Shown: positions 6,650 to 13,070 of the stretch, in pieces
Layout: each line of letters begins with the position of its first letter
How positions within the stretch are numbered: the stretch's first letter is position 1
Made by a program: the position numbers and the translations under genes
The notes under the pieces: model-generated
Told to the model about the DNA's origin: nothing
What the model saw: only the letters and a program-made list of their open reading frames with translations
Databases searched by the model: none
Assembly: GCA_021835265.1 (NCBI GenBank)
Contig: JAKBQK010000148.1
Coordinates: 1-13,070, forward strand
Direction: 5' to 3'
From: Thermoplasmata archaeon
GTDB taxonomy: Archaea > Thermoplasmatota > Thermoplasmata > Thermoplasmatales > Thermoplasmataceae
DNA: 13,070 nucleotides

Positions 6650-6841
6650 CTAATTAAAACGAAGACTGTTCTCAGCCTTGAGTTGATGTGCATTTTCGTG
6701 AATGAGCTTCTGCATTTTACCGTCATCATTTAGCTCAAAATCTTGTTTTGGTTAATCTTACAGATTAAGCAGTCTTCATTCCCAATCTTGAAGATGGCTC
6801 AGAATTTTCTTAGGTATCACAATCTTAGACACGGCAAACAC
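6650..6841 (-). pseudogene. Frameshifted AbrB/SpoVT-like remnant
   Basis: On the minus strand, from GTG 6841, one frame reads VFAVSKIVIPKKILSHL and stops. The frame one base over continues KIGNEDCLICKINQNKIL and stops at 6730-6732. Joined, these give the signature of a swapped-hairpin AbrB domain (IVIPKKI-x3-L-x-KIG-x-ED-x-L-I then a final strand). The first frame then resumes with DFELNDDGKMQKLIHENAH and ends at TAG 6650-6652, possibly the old C-terminal tail. AbrB-type proteins are DNA-binding regulators, often antitoxins. At least one frameshift breaks the domain, so no full protein can be made. No toxin gene is visible nearby. The match is by eye only. Confidence 0.4.
6813..6837. repeat. 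25-bp direct repeat, copy A (partner 12956-12980)
   Basis: GGTATCACAATCTTAGACACGG plus CAA matches 12956-12980 in 23 of 25 positions, same orientation, 6143 bases apart. On the minus strand both copies read in the same frame as AVS(K/R)IVIP. Confidence 0.7.
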
Positions 6842-6885
6842 TTATATAATTGGACTAGGATATTATTCTGAGCTTATAGGGCTAA

Positions 6886-6896
6886 TACTTTATACT
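6886..6896 (+). promoter_or_regulatory. TATA-like box before the small Cys-rich ORF
   Basis: TACTTTATACT is centred about 22 bases before ATG 6913, close to the spacing seen at the other leaderless starts in this window. Confidence 0.25.
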
Positions 6897-6912
6897 CTAT
6901 CTTTGCTCTAGA

Positions 6913-7050
6913 ATGACACTACACTTCTCGGAAAATATCGTATTTGACTGGATCTGGAAAAAGAAAGTTACTCATATTGTGCATTGTGATTACTGCTACA
7001 TTGCCACACATACGAAGACTTGTAAGGGGAGACAATGTTTATCTTTATAA
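6913..7050 (+). CDS. Possible 45-residue Cys-rich (zinc-binding) small protein
   Basis: A short frame from ATG 6913 to TAA 7048-7050. The N-terminal half (MTLHFSENIVFDWIWKKK) is followed by a cysteine/histidine cluster: Cys25 and Cys28 (HCDYC), then Cys37 and Cys42, with His21, His24 and His33 nearby. A C-x2-C-x8-C-x4-C pattern could hold one zinc ion. A TATA-like box lies in a plausible place upstream. No family is recognised. The interval around it is full of decayed sequence, so it may be a real microprotein, a fragment of a broken gene, or chance. Confidence 0.35.
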   Translation: MTLHFSENIVFDWIWKKKVTHIVHCDYCYIATHTKTCKGRQCLSL

Positions 7051-7425
7051 AGTAACCAGTTAGAGGGATAATTAGACTGGCAAGGTAAGGCAGAAATCGG
7101 AGTGCAAGGGAAAGGAGGTCATAAAGGACAATATAACAACTGTGCGTAAACCCAGGAACAGGATCATTTCCCGTAATGCGCTTGATCCATCTCCATACAT
7201 AATGTACAGGTTCGCATAGGATTTCGGCATGCAGGATTCATCCATCTCCGCCATGAATGGTTTAACTAATATAAGGGAGGCCGGCAGAAGTTGTGATCTC
7301 ACCGATTTCATGGATTTAGAGAATCCCAGCTTCTTATAAGTGTGGGCACTAAGCTGTACTGGTTAGGTTTTGTTGTGCAGTTACTTTGTCGAATAGATTG
7401 GATGGTTTTACTGTACAGATTTATT
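7051..7425. other. Non-coding or decayed interval before the surface-protein gene end
   Basis: No intact gene is visible here. On the plus strand one frame is open from 7076 to TAA 7337-7339, broken only by TAG 7217-7219, and its residues look protein-like (IKDNITTVRKPRNRI, then SRNALDPSPYIMYRFA). The basic stretch is vaguely like the end of a DDE transposase, but this is not secure. The opposite strand also has an open frame of 79 codons over the same bases, which looks like its shadow. From about 7340 to 7425 I see nothing recognisable. Confidence 0.3.
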
Positions 7426-10400
7426 TTATTTTTTCCTGTTTACCAATACTATTGCAGCGCCAATGACCATTATTGCAATAACGACACCTATTATGGCATA
7501 CAGCTCAGTGTTTGAAGGAACAGAGGGACTAGATATTGGCACTAAACTGACTATGAGATTTTTTGCATTGCCAGAATTCAATGAGAAATTGATGTAGTAT
7601 GATATGTAACCAGAACTGGATATAATTACATGATAGGTTCCATTCGGAACTGTTATGTTGAATGATCCCGATGAAGTCAGAGAAACAGATTTCCCGTTTA
7701 CGTCCAGATTAGCGTTTGCCGGGAAAATTGAGCCTGTGATGTATGCCCAGTGGTAATAATCCACATTTTCAGTAACATTCTTGCCGCTTATAACAACAGT
7801 GAAGTGCGTTGTTGTAGTGTAATAGCTGGTCAGGTTAGTTACAGTAAATGAATATGTACCGTTAGCTAGACTGAATAAAAGGTTGGCTTGCGAGGATTCG
7901 TATCCCGATAGACCGGAACCGTTCACGTACCAATTGACCCCTAAAGGCAATCCTGTTTCCATGAAAGTAATAACATACGTTACCTTTGAGAACACAATAG
8001 CTTCTGATAACTGGTTCCCATTTATAATAAATGACCCTGCGGATGGTGATGGCGAATAGGTCTTATTGGAAGTTGATATTGTGTATGAGTATGAACCATT
8101 CGTCAGAGAAAATGTATAGGATGAACTAGTGATCGGACCTGAATCGATTCCGTTTGTGAGATCAACATACCAAACCCCTCCTGAGGATAAACCAGATTCC
8201 GTGAATGTTACAGTGTACTTTACAAGTGAGAATGTAGTTGAAAGCGAAACTGGAGTTCCATCTACTGAAAATGTAGATGAGATTGGTGATGGAGCATATA
8301 TCTTGTTTGCAGAAGCTATTGTGTATGTATAAGTTCCATTGGTCAACGAGAAGGTATACGAAGATCGGGTTATTGGGCCTGAGGATATTCCATTTGATAG
8401 GTTCATATACCATGAAAGACCCGATGGTAACCCTGATTCTGAGATTACGACATTGTATGTTACCTCGATGATATTTGTAACAATACCGAGAGGGGATCCA
8501 TTTACTGTGAGTGAATTCAGGGATGAAGAAGGCGCATATGTCCTGTTTGATGTCGAGATCGAGTATGTATAAGTCCCATTTGTCAAGTCCACTGTATAGG
8601 AAGATTGAGATGCAATTGGGCCTGAAGATGCCATTCCTGATAAATTGACATACCAGAACAAGCCGGATGCCAATCCTGTTTCGCTGAATGTTATCTCATA
8701 TAACTGAAGTTCCATCTTTATTGTGTATGAGAAGGATGAACCATTTACCGTTATGGTGCCGGAAATATTTTTGTAATCATGCGAAGTTGCCTCAAAGGAA
8801 TATGTTCCATTCGGAAGCGAGAAGATGTAAGAGGAGTTTGTGAGCTGGTAAGTAGTCCCTTTGAATGTCAGGTTCCATTGTGTATTCGAAGGCAGACCTG
8901 ATTCCTGTATCGTGACATTGTACATTATCTCAATAAAGTTTACGTTTATTGTAAGCGGGGAAGCATTAACAGTGAACGATCCTGATGTCAGATTAGGAGC
9001 ATAAATCTGGTTTGCAGAAGCTATTGTGTATGAATATGATCCATTTGTCAATGTAAATGAAAATGTCGAAGATGTGATTGCATTTGAATTGTATGAAGTA
9101 CCGTCGCTCTCTGTAACATTTACATACCAAGGCGCTCCGGAAGGAAGCCCCGTTTCTTTGAACGTTACCGTATAGGTCAATGAGTTACTGGGACTCTGAT
9201 TTGTAAAATTCACGTAAGTAGTATTAAAAGAAGAGATTTTGATTATTTGAGAGTTGATTTCCACTCCACTTATATTGAAAGTTTGCAATTCATATGTTCC
9301 TGGCTGAGCAAAATCCATAAATCGATCAGAATGAAGTGATAATTGTGTCCCATTCAATAATACGCTTGATACATTTGCCCCTACTGCACCTATAAGAGTA
9401 CCAGGGAGCATAGAAAATGAGAAATTATAGATAGCCTGAATTCCGCCCCCATAAGTAGATAAGTATAAAGTATCATTAATAAAATCAAATCCTGTTATTT
9501 CTGTTGAAGGCAGATTATATGAAATAGAATGCCAGGCAAGTCCCATATCAGTGGACAAAAACGCACCATGATTTGTTATGGCTAGCAAAGGATAGGGAGA
9601 TATGTTTAGGAACCCAATCTGAAGAGATGCACCAAAACCTTGACTAAAATAAGGAGAACCAACCCAACCGCTTAAATTAGTATTTACTTGCTGGAAGGTC
9701 TCACCATAATCAGAGCTTTCAAACATTTCAGGGTTATTTCTCTGCCCGGTTACCACTATTACTTTACTGTAATTGCCAGGTTCAATCGCAATTGAAACAA
9801 CTGGGGAATTTAATCCAGAAGCTTCAAGCCATCGTTGGCCATCAAAAACATACATGCCAGAATAGTTGGAGGCATAAATATACCCATTAGGATTTACTGC
9901 TAGGCTCAAAATGTCGCTTGGCGATCCATTCCATAAATTCCAAACCTTCCCTTGTTCTGTACCATTATAAATTCCATTTGGGCTTCCAAAATATATGTTT
10001 CCCTGAGATCCCGGGATCTGCGCAAATATCTCATTTGACTCACCCTGATGGTTAGTGAAACTCAGGTCCTTTGAGAACAGTAGACCAGCATCAGAAGAAA
10101 CGGCTAAATAACCATTTCCCGAGCTATAAACATATATCATTGAGGAGTTATATGGATTAATGTAAGAAACAGTTCCTTCTGCAGGCCACAATGGTCCGGA
10201 TAAAAGGCCATAATTCCAAGAAATTCCCCCGTTATGTGACTCTAAAGACCCATAATCTTGCATTGAAACAAAAAGTTCCTCTCCGTTTTGACTAACACTT
10301 ACACCGTAAGTCAGGAAATTTTCAAGGTTTCCATTTATTGAATTCCAGGAAGAGCCAAAGTTAGTTGTTTCGTATATTCCCTGATCTGCTATGTCGAAAG

Positions 10401-12687
10401 CAAGGTTGGGTTTTAGAGGATCAAACTCAAAATTATGCAGGTCCCAAATATTAAAGATGACATAGAATGTTTTTCCTGAGTTGTTAGAATACCACAGGGT
10501 TGGGCTGGTTCCAGCCCAAATAATACTACTGTTAAGGGGATCAAACATAATTTTCCTTACCTGTGGAAGCGCAGTAAAATGTGAATAATTATATCCATTG
10601 TTATATGATACAATCGTTCCCTCGCCGTTCCCGGCAGCTAAATTAACAAAAACTTCATTTGGATTGAAAGGAGATGCACTTATTGACATGGGTACATCTC
10701 CTTGAAAAGCTGGAAATGTGTTGGAGAGGTTCCAGGAATTACCGTAATTATGTGAAAAGTATAGAGAGTCGTTAAAAAGCAGGGCATAAACATAATTCTC
10801 TGAAGCGGTAACATAAGCAACCTGATAGGTAAAATTTATCAAATCTTTGAAAGAACCACCAAAATTGTTTGTTGAGATAACTCCCCCTATGTTTCCCGGT
10901 ATGCCGTTTCCATAACCTGCATAAATTGTAGAATTTACCGATACAAAATTGGAAATATTTGTATAATTAGCTACCTTATACCAGTAATTGCCCCCATCCA
11001 CAGTTTTATAAATTCCAGACTCAAATAGGCCGGCTAAGAGCTCAGCCGGATTGGACTGATTCATAAACAAGGCATCAACCATTGTTCCTGGAAGACCAAA
11101 GTCAGCTCTTGTCCACGTAACTCCTCCGTTAATTGTCTTATAAATGCCGTCATCACCATATGGACCATAACCCATCACGACTCCTGGTCCGGTTGCTGCG
11201 TATATTATATCTGGATTGGAATAGTCAAAAGCGATCTTTCCAAAGTGTCCAGCCTCTTTTATAACCGACCCATTTTCAAGTGTTACCATCGGCCTGTTTG
11301 GCCCCACTTGAGAATACGGATAATTCTTGACGATTCCCGATTCGGTATTGTTCAAAGCAATGTCTATAGAAAGGTTTGATGTCGAAAGTGTATAAGATTT
11401 GAAGGAGTAGTCATAGCTTGGATTGTAAGCAAGTATATTGTAGACCTGTCTAGGAACTCCGTCAAGTTCTAAATATCCATTTGTGGCATTATATGTTTGC
11501 CCATTGACCATCAGCTGAGAGTTAGTTGGACTGACTTTTATTGTTATATTCCCTGTTATTGTCCTGTTTGTCGCCATGTATAAAACTTGTGGCAATCCTG
11601 GTGTCTGTCCAACAAATACAAATGTATTTCGTAAAAATGCAGAATCAGTTATTGTTCCCCAAAGATTATAAATTTGTTCCACGTTGGACCCATTCCCCTG
11701 ATATATTTCAGTGAACCCGTTGTTAACATCGCCAAACTCGTAGTAATTACCAAAGGACTCAACAAAATATATTTGACCACTACTTGGAGTGTAAAGCGTT
11801 TTAACCGCTAAATTGATTGGATTCAAGGAACGAATGCTGTTGTCTGTTTGGAAAATGAAATCAGTACCATTCCATGCAACTTCATGACTATTCAATCCAC
11901 TGAGCCCTCCAAGGGGAAAAAGTGTGCTAATGTCCAGGACAGTATTATTGGTCAGGTAATATATGTAGGACTGACTATTTGAAATCACCAGAAAAACTCC
12001 ATTCCCATACCCAGTTGCGAAGGATGAACTTGACAAATCTGTAAATTTAGAGGAGATGTTTTGAAATGTCGTACTGGTCATTAGAGCTATTTCTGGGATC
12101 ACATTTTTCGTTGCGCTTTCCTCAATCAGAAGAGAATAATTATCCCCGTAACATAGACTGACTATCTCAGTTCCATTACCAGAAGCTGTCCAGTCAGATG
12201 GCAACAAGGTAGTTTCTTGTTCAAGTTTGTTGTTCGCAGGAAAAAAAGAGTATAGTTGAACTCCGCCTTGTGGCAAATTGTTAGTGCTGCTCATTTGAAA
12301 ACCATTGGGAATTGCAGATATGAACGGTGGAGTACCTTGTGGAAAATTACCAAGCGGTGATATAGAACCGTTGATTCCAACTTCCGTATACCCGGCAGAA
12401 TCCCCTAATAGAAATGTACTGGATTGGGCTGCAACAGCAGAGATCCAGCCAACCGGTTCACCTTGAATTTCTTTTGAGAAATTGTAAAGATTATAAACTG
12501 AAGGAAAAATTACGCTGTTGGAGCTATAGGAATAGCCGTCTGGGTTGGAAAATTCATTGCTTACTACCGCTGCATTGCCGTTTAAATTGATATAGGAAAA
12601 ACTCTCAAGCAGTATGATGATCACTATGAGAGATACGACGAAAATCTTAAGTCTATTCAATTTTCTTAGGAATGGCTTAAAAACCAT
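7426..12687 (-). CDS. Giant membrane-anchored surface protein: beta-propeller, six Ig-like repeats, PEGA-like domain
   Basis: This 1753-residue protein has a basic N-terminus (to about residue 14) and a hydrophobic segment (15-28), a signal peptide or anchor. Residues 40-370 are beta-rich; 379-446 resemble a PEGA-like domain. From about 481 to 1088 there are at least ten Asp-box motifs (S/T-x-D/N-x-G-x-x-W/F), such as INGGVTW (519-525), TVDGGNYW, SHNYGNSW, SNNSGKTF, TTNFGSSW, SHNGGISW, SSDYGETF and STDMGLAW (1045-1052), typical of BNR/sialidase-like or Vps10-like propellers. Residues 1172-1644 hold six Ig-like 'ETGLPSG' repeats, and 1647-1716 a PEGA-like domain. A single membrane helix (about 1729-1749) ends in NRKK, so the bulk faces outside. 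N-x-S/T sites are very frequent, suggesting heavy N-glycosylation. Adhesion, carbohydrate binding or a wall-less cell coat are possible roles. No sialidase catalytic residues were identified. Confidence 0.9.
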   Translation of the reverse strand: MVFKPFLRKLNRLKIFVVSLIVIIILLESFSYINLNGNAAVVSNEFSNPDGYSYSSNSVIFPSVYNLYNFSKEIQGEPVGWISAVAAQSSTFLLGDSAGYTEVGINGSISPLGNFPQGTPPFISAIPNGFQMSSTNNLPQGGVQLYSFFPANNKLEQETTLLPSDWTASGNGTEIVSLCYGDNYSLLIEESATKNVIPEIALMTSTTFQNISSKFTDLSSSSFATGYGNGVFLVISNSQSYIYYLTNNTVLDISTLFPLGGLSGLNSHEVAWNGTDFIFQTDNSIRSLNPINLAVKTLYTPSSGQIYFVESFGNYYEFGDVNNGFTEIYQGNGSNVEQIYNLWGTITDSAFLRNTFVFVGQTPGLPQVLYMATNRTITGNITIKVSPTNSQLMVNGQTYNATNGYLELDGVPRQVYNILAYNPSYDYSFKSYTLSTSNLSIDIALNNTESGIVKNYPYSQVGPNRPMVTLENGSVIKEAGHFGKIAFDYSNPDIIYAATGPGVVMGYGPYGDDGIYKTINGGVTWTRADFGLPGTMVDALFMNQSNPAELLAGLFESGIYKTVDGGNYWYKVANYTNISNFVSVNSTIYAGYGNGIPGNIGGVISTNNFGGSFKDLINFTYQVAYVTASENYVYALLFNDSLYFSHNYGNSWNLSNTFPAFQGDVPMSISASPFNPNEVFVNLAAGNGEGTIVSYNNGYNYSHFTALPQVRKIMFDPLNSSIIWAGTSPTLWYSNNSGKTFYVIFNIWDLHNFEFDPLKPNLAFDIADQGIYETTNFGSSWNSINGNLENFLTYGVSVSQNGEELFVSMQDYGSLESHNGGISWNYGLLSGPLWPAEGTVSYINPYNSSMIYVYSSGNGYLAVSSDAGLLFSKDLSFTNHQGESNEIFAQIPGSQGNIYFGSPNGIYNGTEQGKVWNLWNGSPSDILSLAVNPNGYIYASNYSGMYVFDGQRWLEASGLNSPVVSIAIEPGNYSKVIVVTGQRNNPEMFESSDYGETFQQVNTNLSGWVGSPYFSQGFGASLQIGFLNISPYPLLAITNHGAFLSTDMGLAWHSISYNLPSTEITGFDFINDTLYLSTYGGGIQAIYNFSFSMLPGTLIGAVGANVSSVLLNGTQLSLHSDRFMDFAQPGTYELQTFNISGVEINSQIIKISSFNTTYVNFTNQSPSNSLTYTVTFKETGLPSGAPWYVNVTESDGTSYNSNAITSSTFSFTLTNGSYSYTIASANQIYAPNLTSGSFTVNASPLTINVNFIEIMYNVTIQESGLPSNTQWNLTFKGTTYQLTNSSYIFSLPNGTYSFEATSHDYKNISGTITVNGSSFSYTIKMELQLYEITFSETGLASGLFWYVNLSGMASSGPIASQSSYTVDLTNGTYTYSISTSNRTYAPSSSLNSLTVNGSPLGIVTNIIEVTYNVVISESGLPSGLSWYMNLSNGISSGPITRSSYTFSLTNGTYTYTIASANKIYAPSPISSTFSVDGTPVSLSTTFSLVKYTVTFTESGLSSGGVWYVDLTNGIDSGPITSSSYTFSLTNGSYSYTISTSNKTYSPSPSAGSFIINGNQLSEAIVFSKVTYVITFMETGLPLGVNWYVNGSGLSGYESSQANLLFSLANGTYSFTVTNLTSYYTTTTHFTVVISGKNVTENVDYYHWAYITGSIFPANANLDVNGKSVSLTSSGSFNITVPNGTYHVIISSSGYISYYINFSLNSGNAKNLIVSLVPISSPSVPSNTELYAIIGVVIAIMVIGAAIVLVNRKK
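7756..9174 (-). repeat. Six tandem Ig-like protein repeats within the surface-protein gene
   Basis: Units of about 72-82 codons start at 9174, 8922, 8700, 8457, 8217 and 7977, reading down the minus strand. Each opens with a strand like YTVTFxETGLPSG, then WYVNL, then a TxSSYTFSLTNGxYxYTI block and a YAPSP...FxVNGxPL block. Units 3-5 are the most alike, and unit 2 is the most divergent and the shortest (72 residues). The repeats recur in secreted proteins of Thermoplasmatales and in thermopsin-associated proteins. Confidence 0.88.
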
Positions 12688-12708
12688 AAAAAAGGTACGT
12701 TACGGTAG

Positions 12709-12716
12709 TTAATAAT
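12709..12716 (-). promoter_or_regulatory. TATA-like box of the surface-protein gene
   Basis: On the minus strand ATTATTAA lies about 25 bases before ATG 12687 and there is no Shine-Dalgarno sequence in between, in keeping with a leaderless message. The bases between it and 12880 show nothing else recognisable. Confidence 0.45.
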
Positions 12717-12951
12717 TTTTGTTTGCTGCCCCACTCTATTGGATATAGAAATACGTCCCAGAACATTGTGTCGAGAATTATACATCAGTCTAAGGATATC
12801 TTCAACAGTCCGAAGTCAACCTGGTCACGTTCTATTAATAGCACAACCCATACACTTTAGAGGGAGAATAATATTGATTCTCATGCAATTTTTCTAAAAG
12901 AGTTTAGAAGTTCTCTTTCCTCAGGTGATAGGACGCTATGTGCATCAATAA

Positions 12952-13068
12952 TTACGGTATCACAATCCTAGATACGGCAATCGCAAGAGCCGTGCCATAA
13001 ATCACCGTTGCAATATATATTACGATAAGCCCGTAAGAAACTGCTGCCCTTGCCCTGCCCTTCACTCC
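12952..13068 (-). CDS. C-terminal end of a truncated membrane protein
   Basis: The window edge cuts this gene; 38 codons remain, ending at TAA 12952-12954. The tail starts GVKGRARAAVSYG, a basic cytoplasmic-type loop, followed by a hydrophobic membrane segment (LIVIYIATVIYGTALAIAV) and ends SRIVIP. The family is unknown. The last codons coincide with the 25-bp repeat shared with 6813-6837. Just past the stop the -1 frame (12881-12967) reads as plausible protein (TVIIDAHSVLSPEERELL), so the true C-terminus could have been longer before a frameshift. Confidence 0.55.
   Translation of the reverse strand, partial: GVKGRARAAVSYGLIVIYIATVIYGTALAIAVSRIVIP
12956..12980. repeat. 25-bp direct repeat, copy B (partner 6813-6837)
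   Basis: Two mismatches in 25 bases to copy A. It lies at the very 3' end of the truncated membrane-protein gene, the kind of place where integration sites are often found. Confidence 0.7.
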
Positions 13069-13070
13069 GG

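Noticed and set aside
7072..7311. 79-codon open frame on the minus strand
   Set aside because: It overlies the degraded plus-strand frame, has no promoter or recognisable motif, and its composition looks like an antisense shadow.
8129..8572. Several open frames on both strands over the Ig-like repeats
   Set aside because: They recur with the repeat period and are shadows of the repeated coding sequence of the surface protein.
1..13070. CRISPR array, tRNA or rRNA genes
   Set aside because: No regularly spaced short repeats and no cloverleaf or rRNA-like stretches were seen on reading both strands.

Overview
The window looks like part of the genome of an acid-loving, wall-less archaeon of the Thermoplasmatales type (Thermoplasma, Ferroplasma or Cuniculiplasma relatives). 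Three things point there. The DNA is AT-rich. Several start codons lie about 23-28 bases from a TATA-like box, as expected for leaderless archaeal transcripts. A 1753-residue surface protein carries six copies of the Ig-like 'ETGLPSG..WYVN' repeat that is abundant in that order. The exact genus cannot be read from the sequence alone.

Layout. 1-589 (+): the last codons of a truncated gene, then a cysteine- and acid-rich protein of unknown function. 764-4785 (-): five tightly overlapping genes that read as one restriction-modification operon, in transcription order a small winged-helix regulator, a TaqI-like adenine methyltransferase, an SPPY-type methyltransferase, a LAGLIDADG-fold protein whose catalytic acids are missing, and a PD-(D/E)XK nuclease. 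4919-5356 (+): an unrecognised protein divergent from that operon. 5551-5841 (-): an IsdG/HmoA-like heme monooxygenase. 6107-6607 (+): a GNAT acetyltransferase broken by one in-frame stop. 6608-7425: a decayed interval with an AbrB-like remnant, a small cysteine-rich ORF and a degraded ORF. 7426-12687 (-): the giant secreted, membrane-anchored beta-propeller/Ig-repeat protein. 12952-13068 (-): the end of a truncated membrane protein.

The most interesting item is the restriction-modification operon. Two methyltransferases of different families suggest an asymmetric target site with each strand methylated separately. No conventional single-chain restriction enzyme is present. The two genes in the restriction position encode a LAGLIDADG-fold protein lacking both metal-binding acids and a small separate PD-(D/E)XK nuclease. 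A reasonable inference is a split restriction enzyme in which a repurposed homing-endonuclease fold reads the DNA and the PD-(D/E)XK subunit cuts it. The leading winged-helix gene, with an ATTGC/GCAAT inverted repeat beside its promoter, would act as the control protein.

The rest of the window is accessory in character: pseudogenes, a 25-bp near-identical direct repeat about 6.1 kb apart that flanks the surface-protein gene, and genes cut off at both ends.
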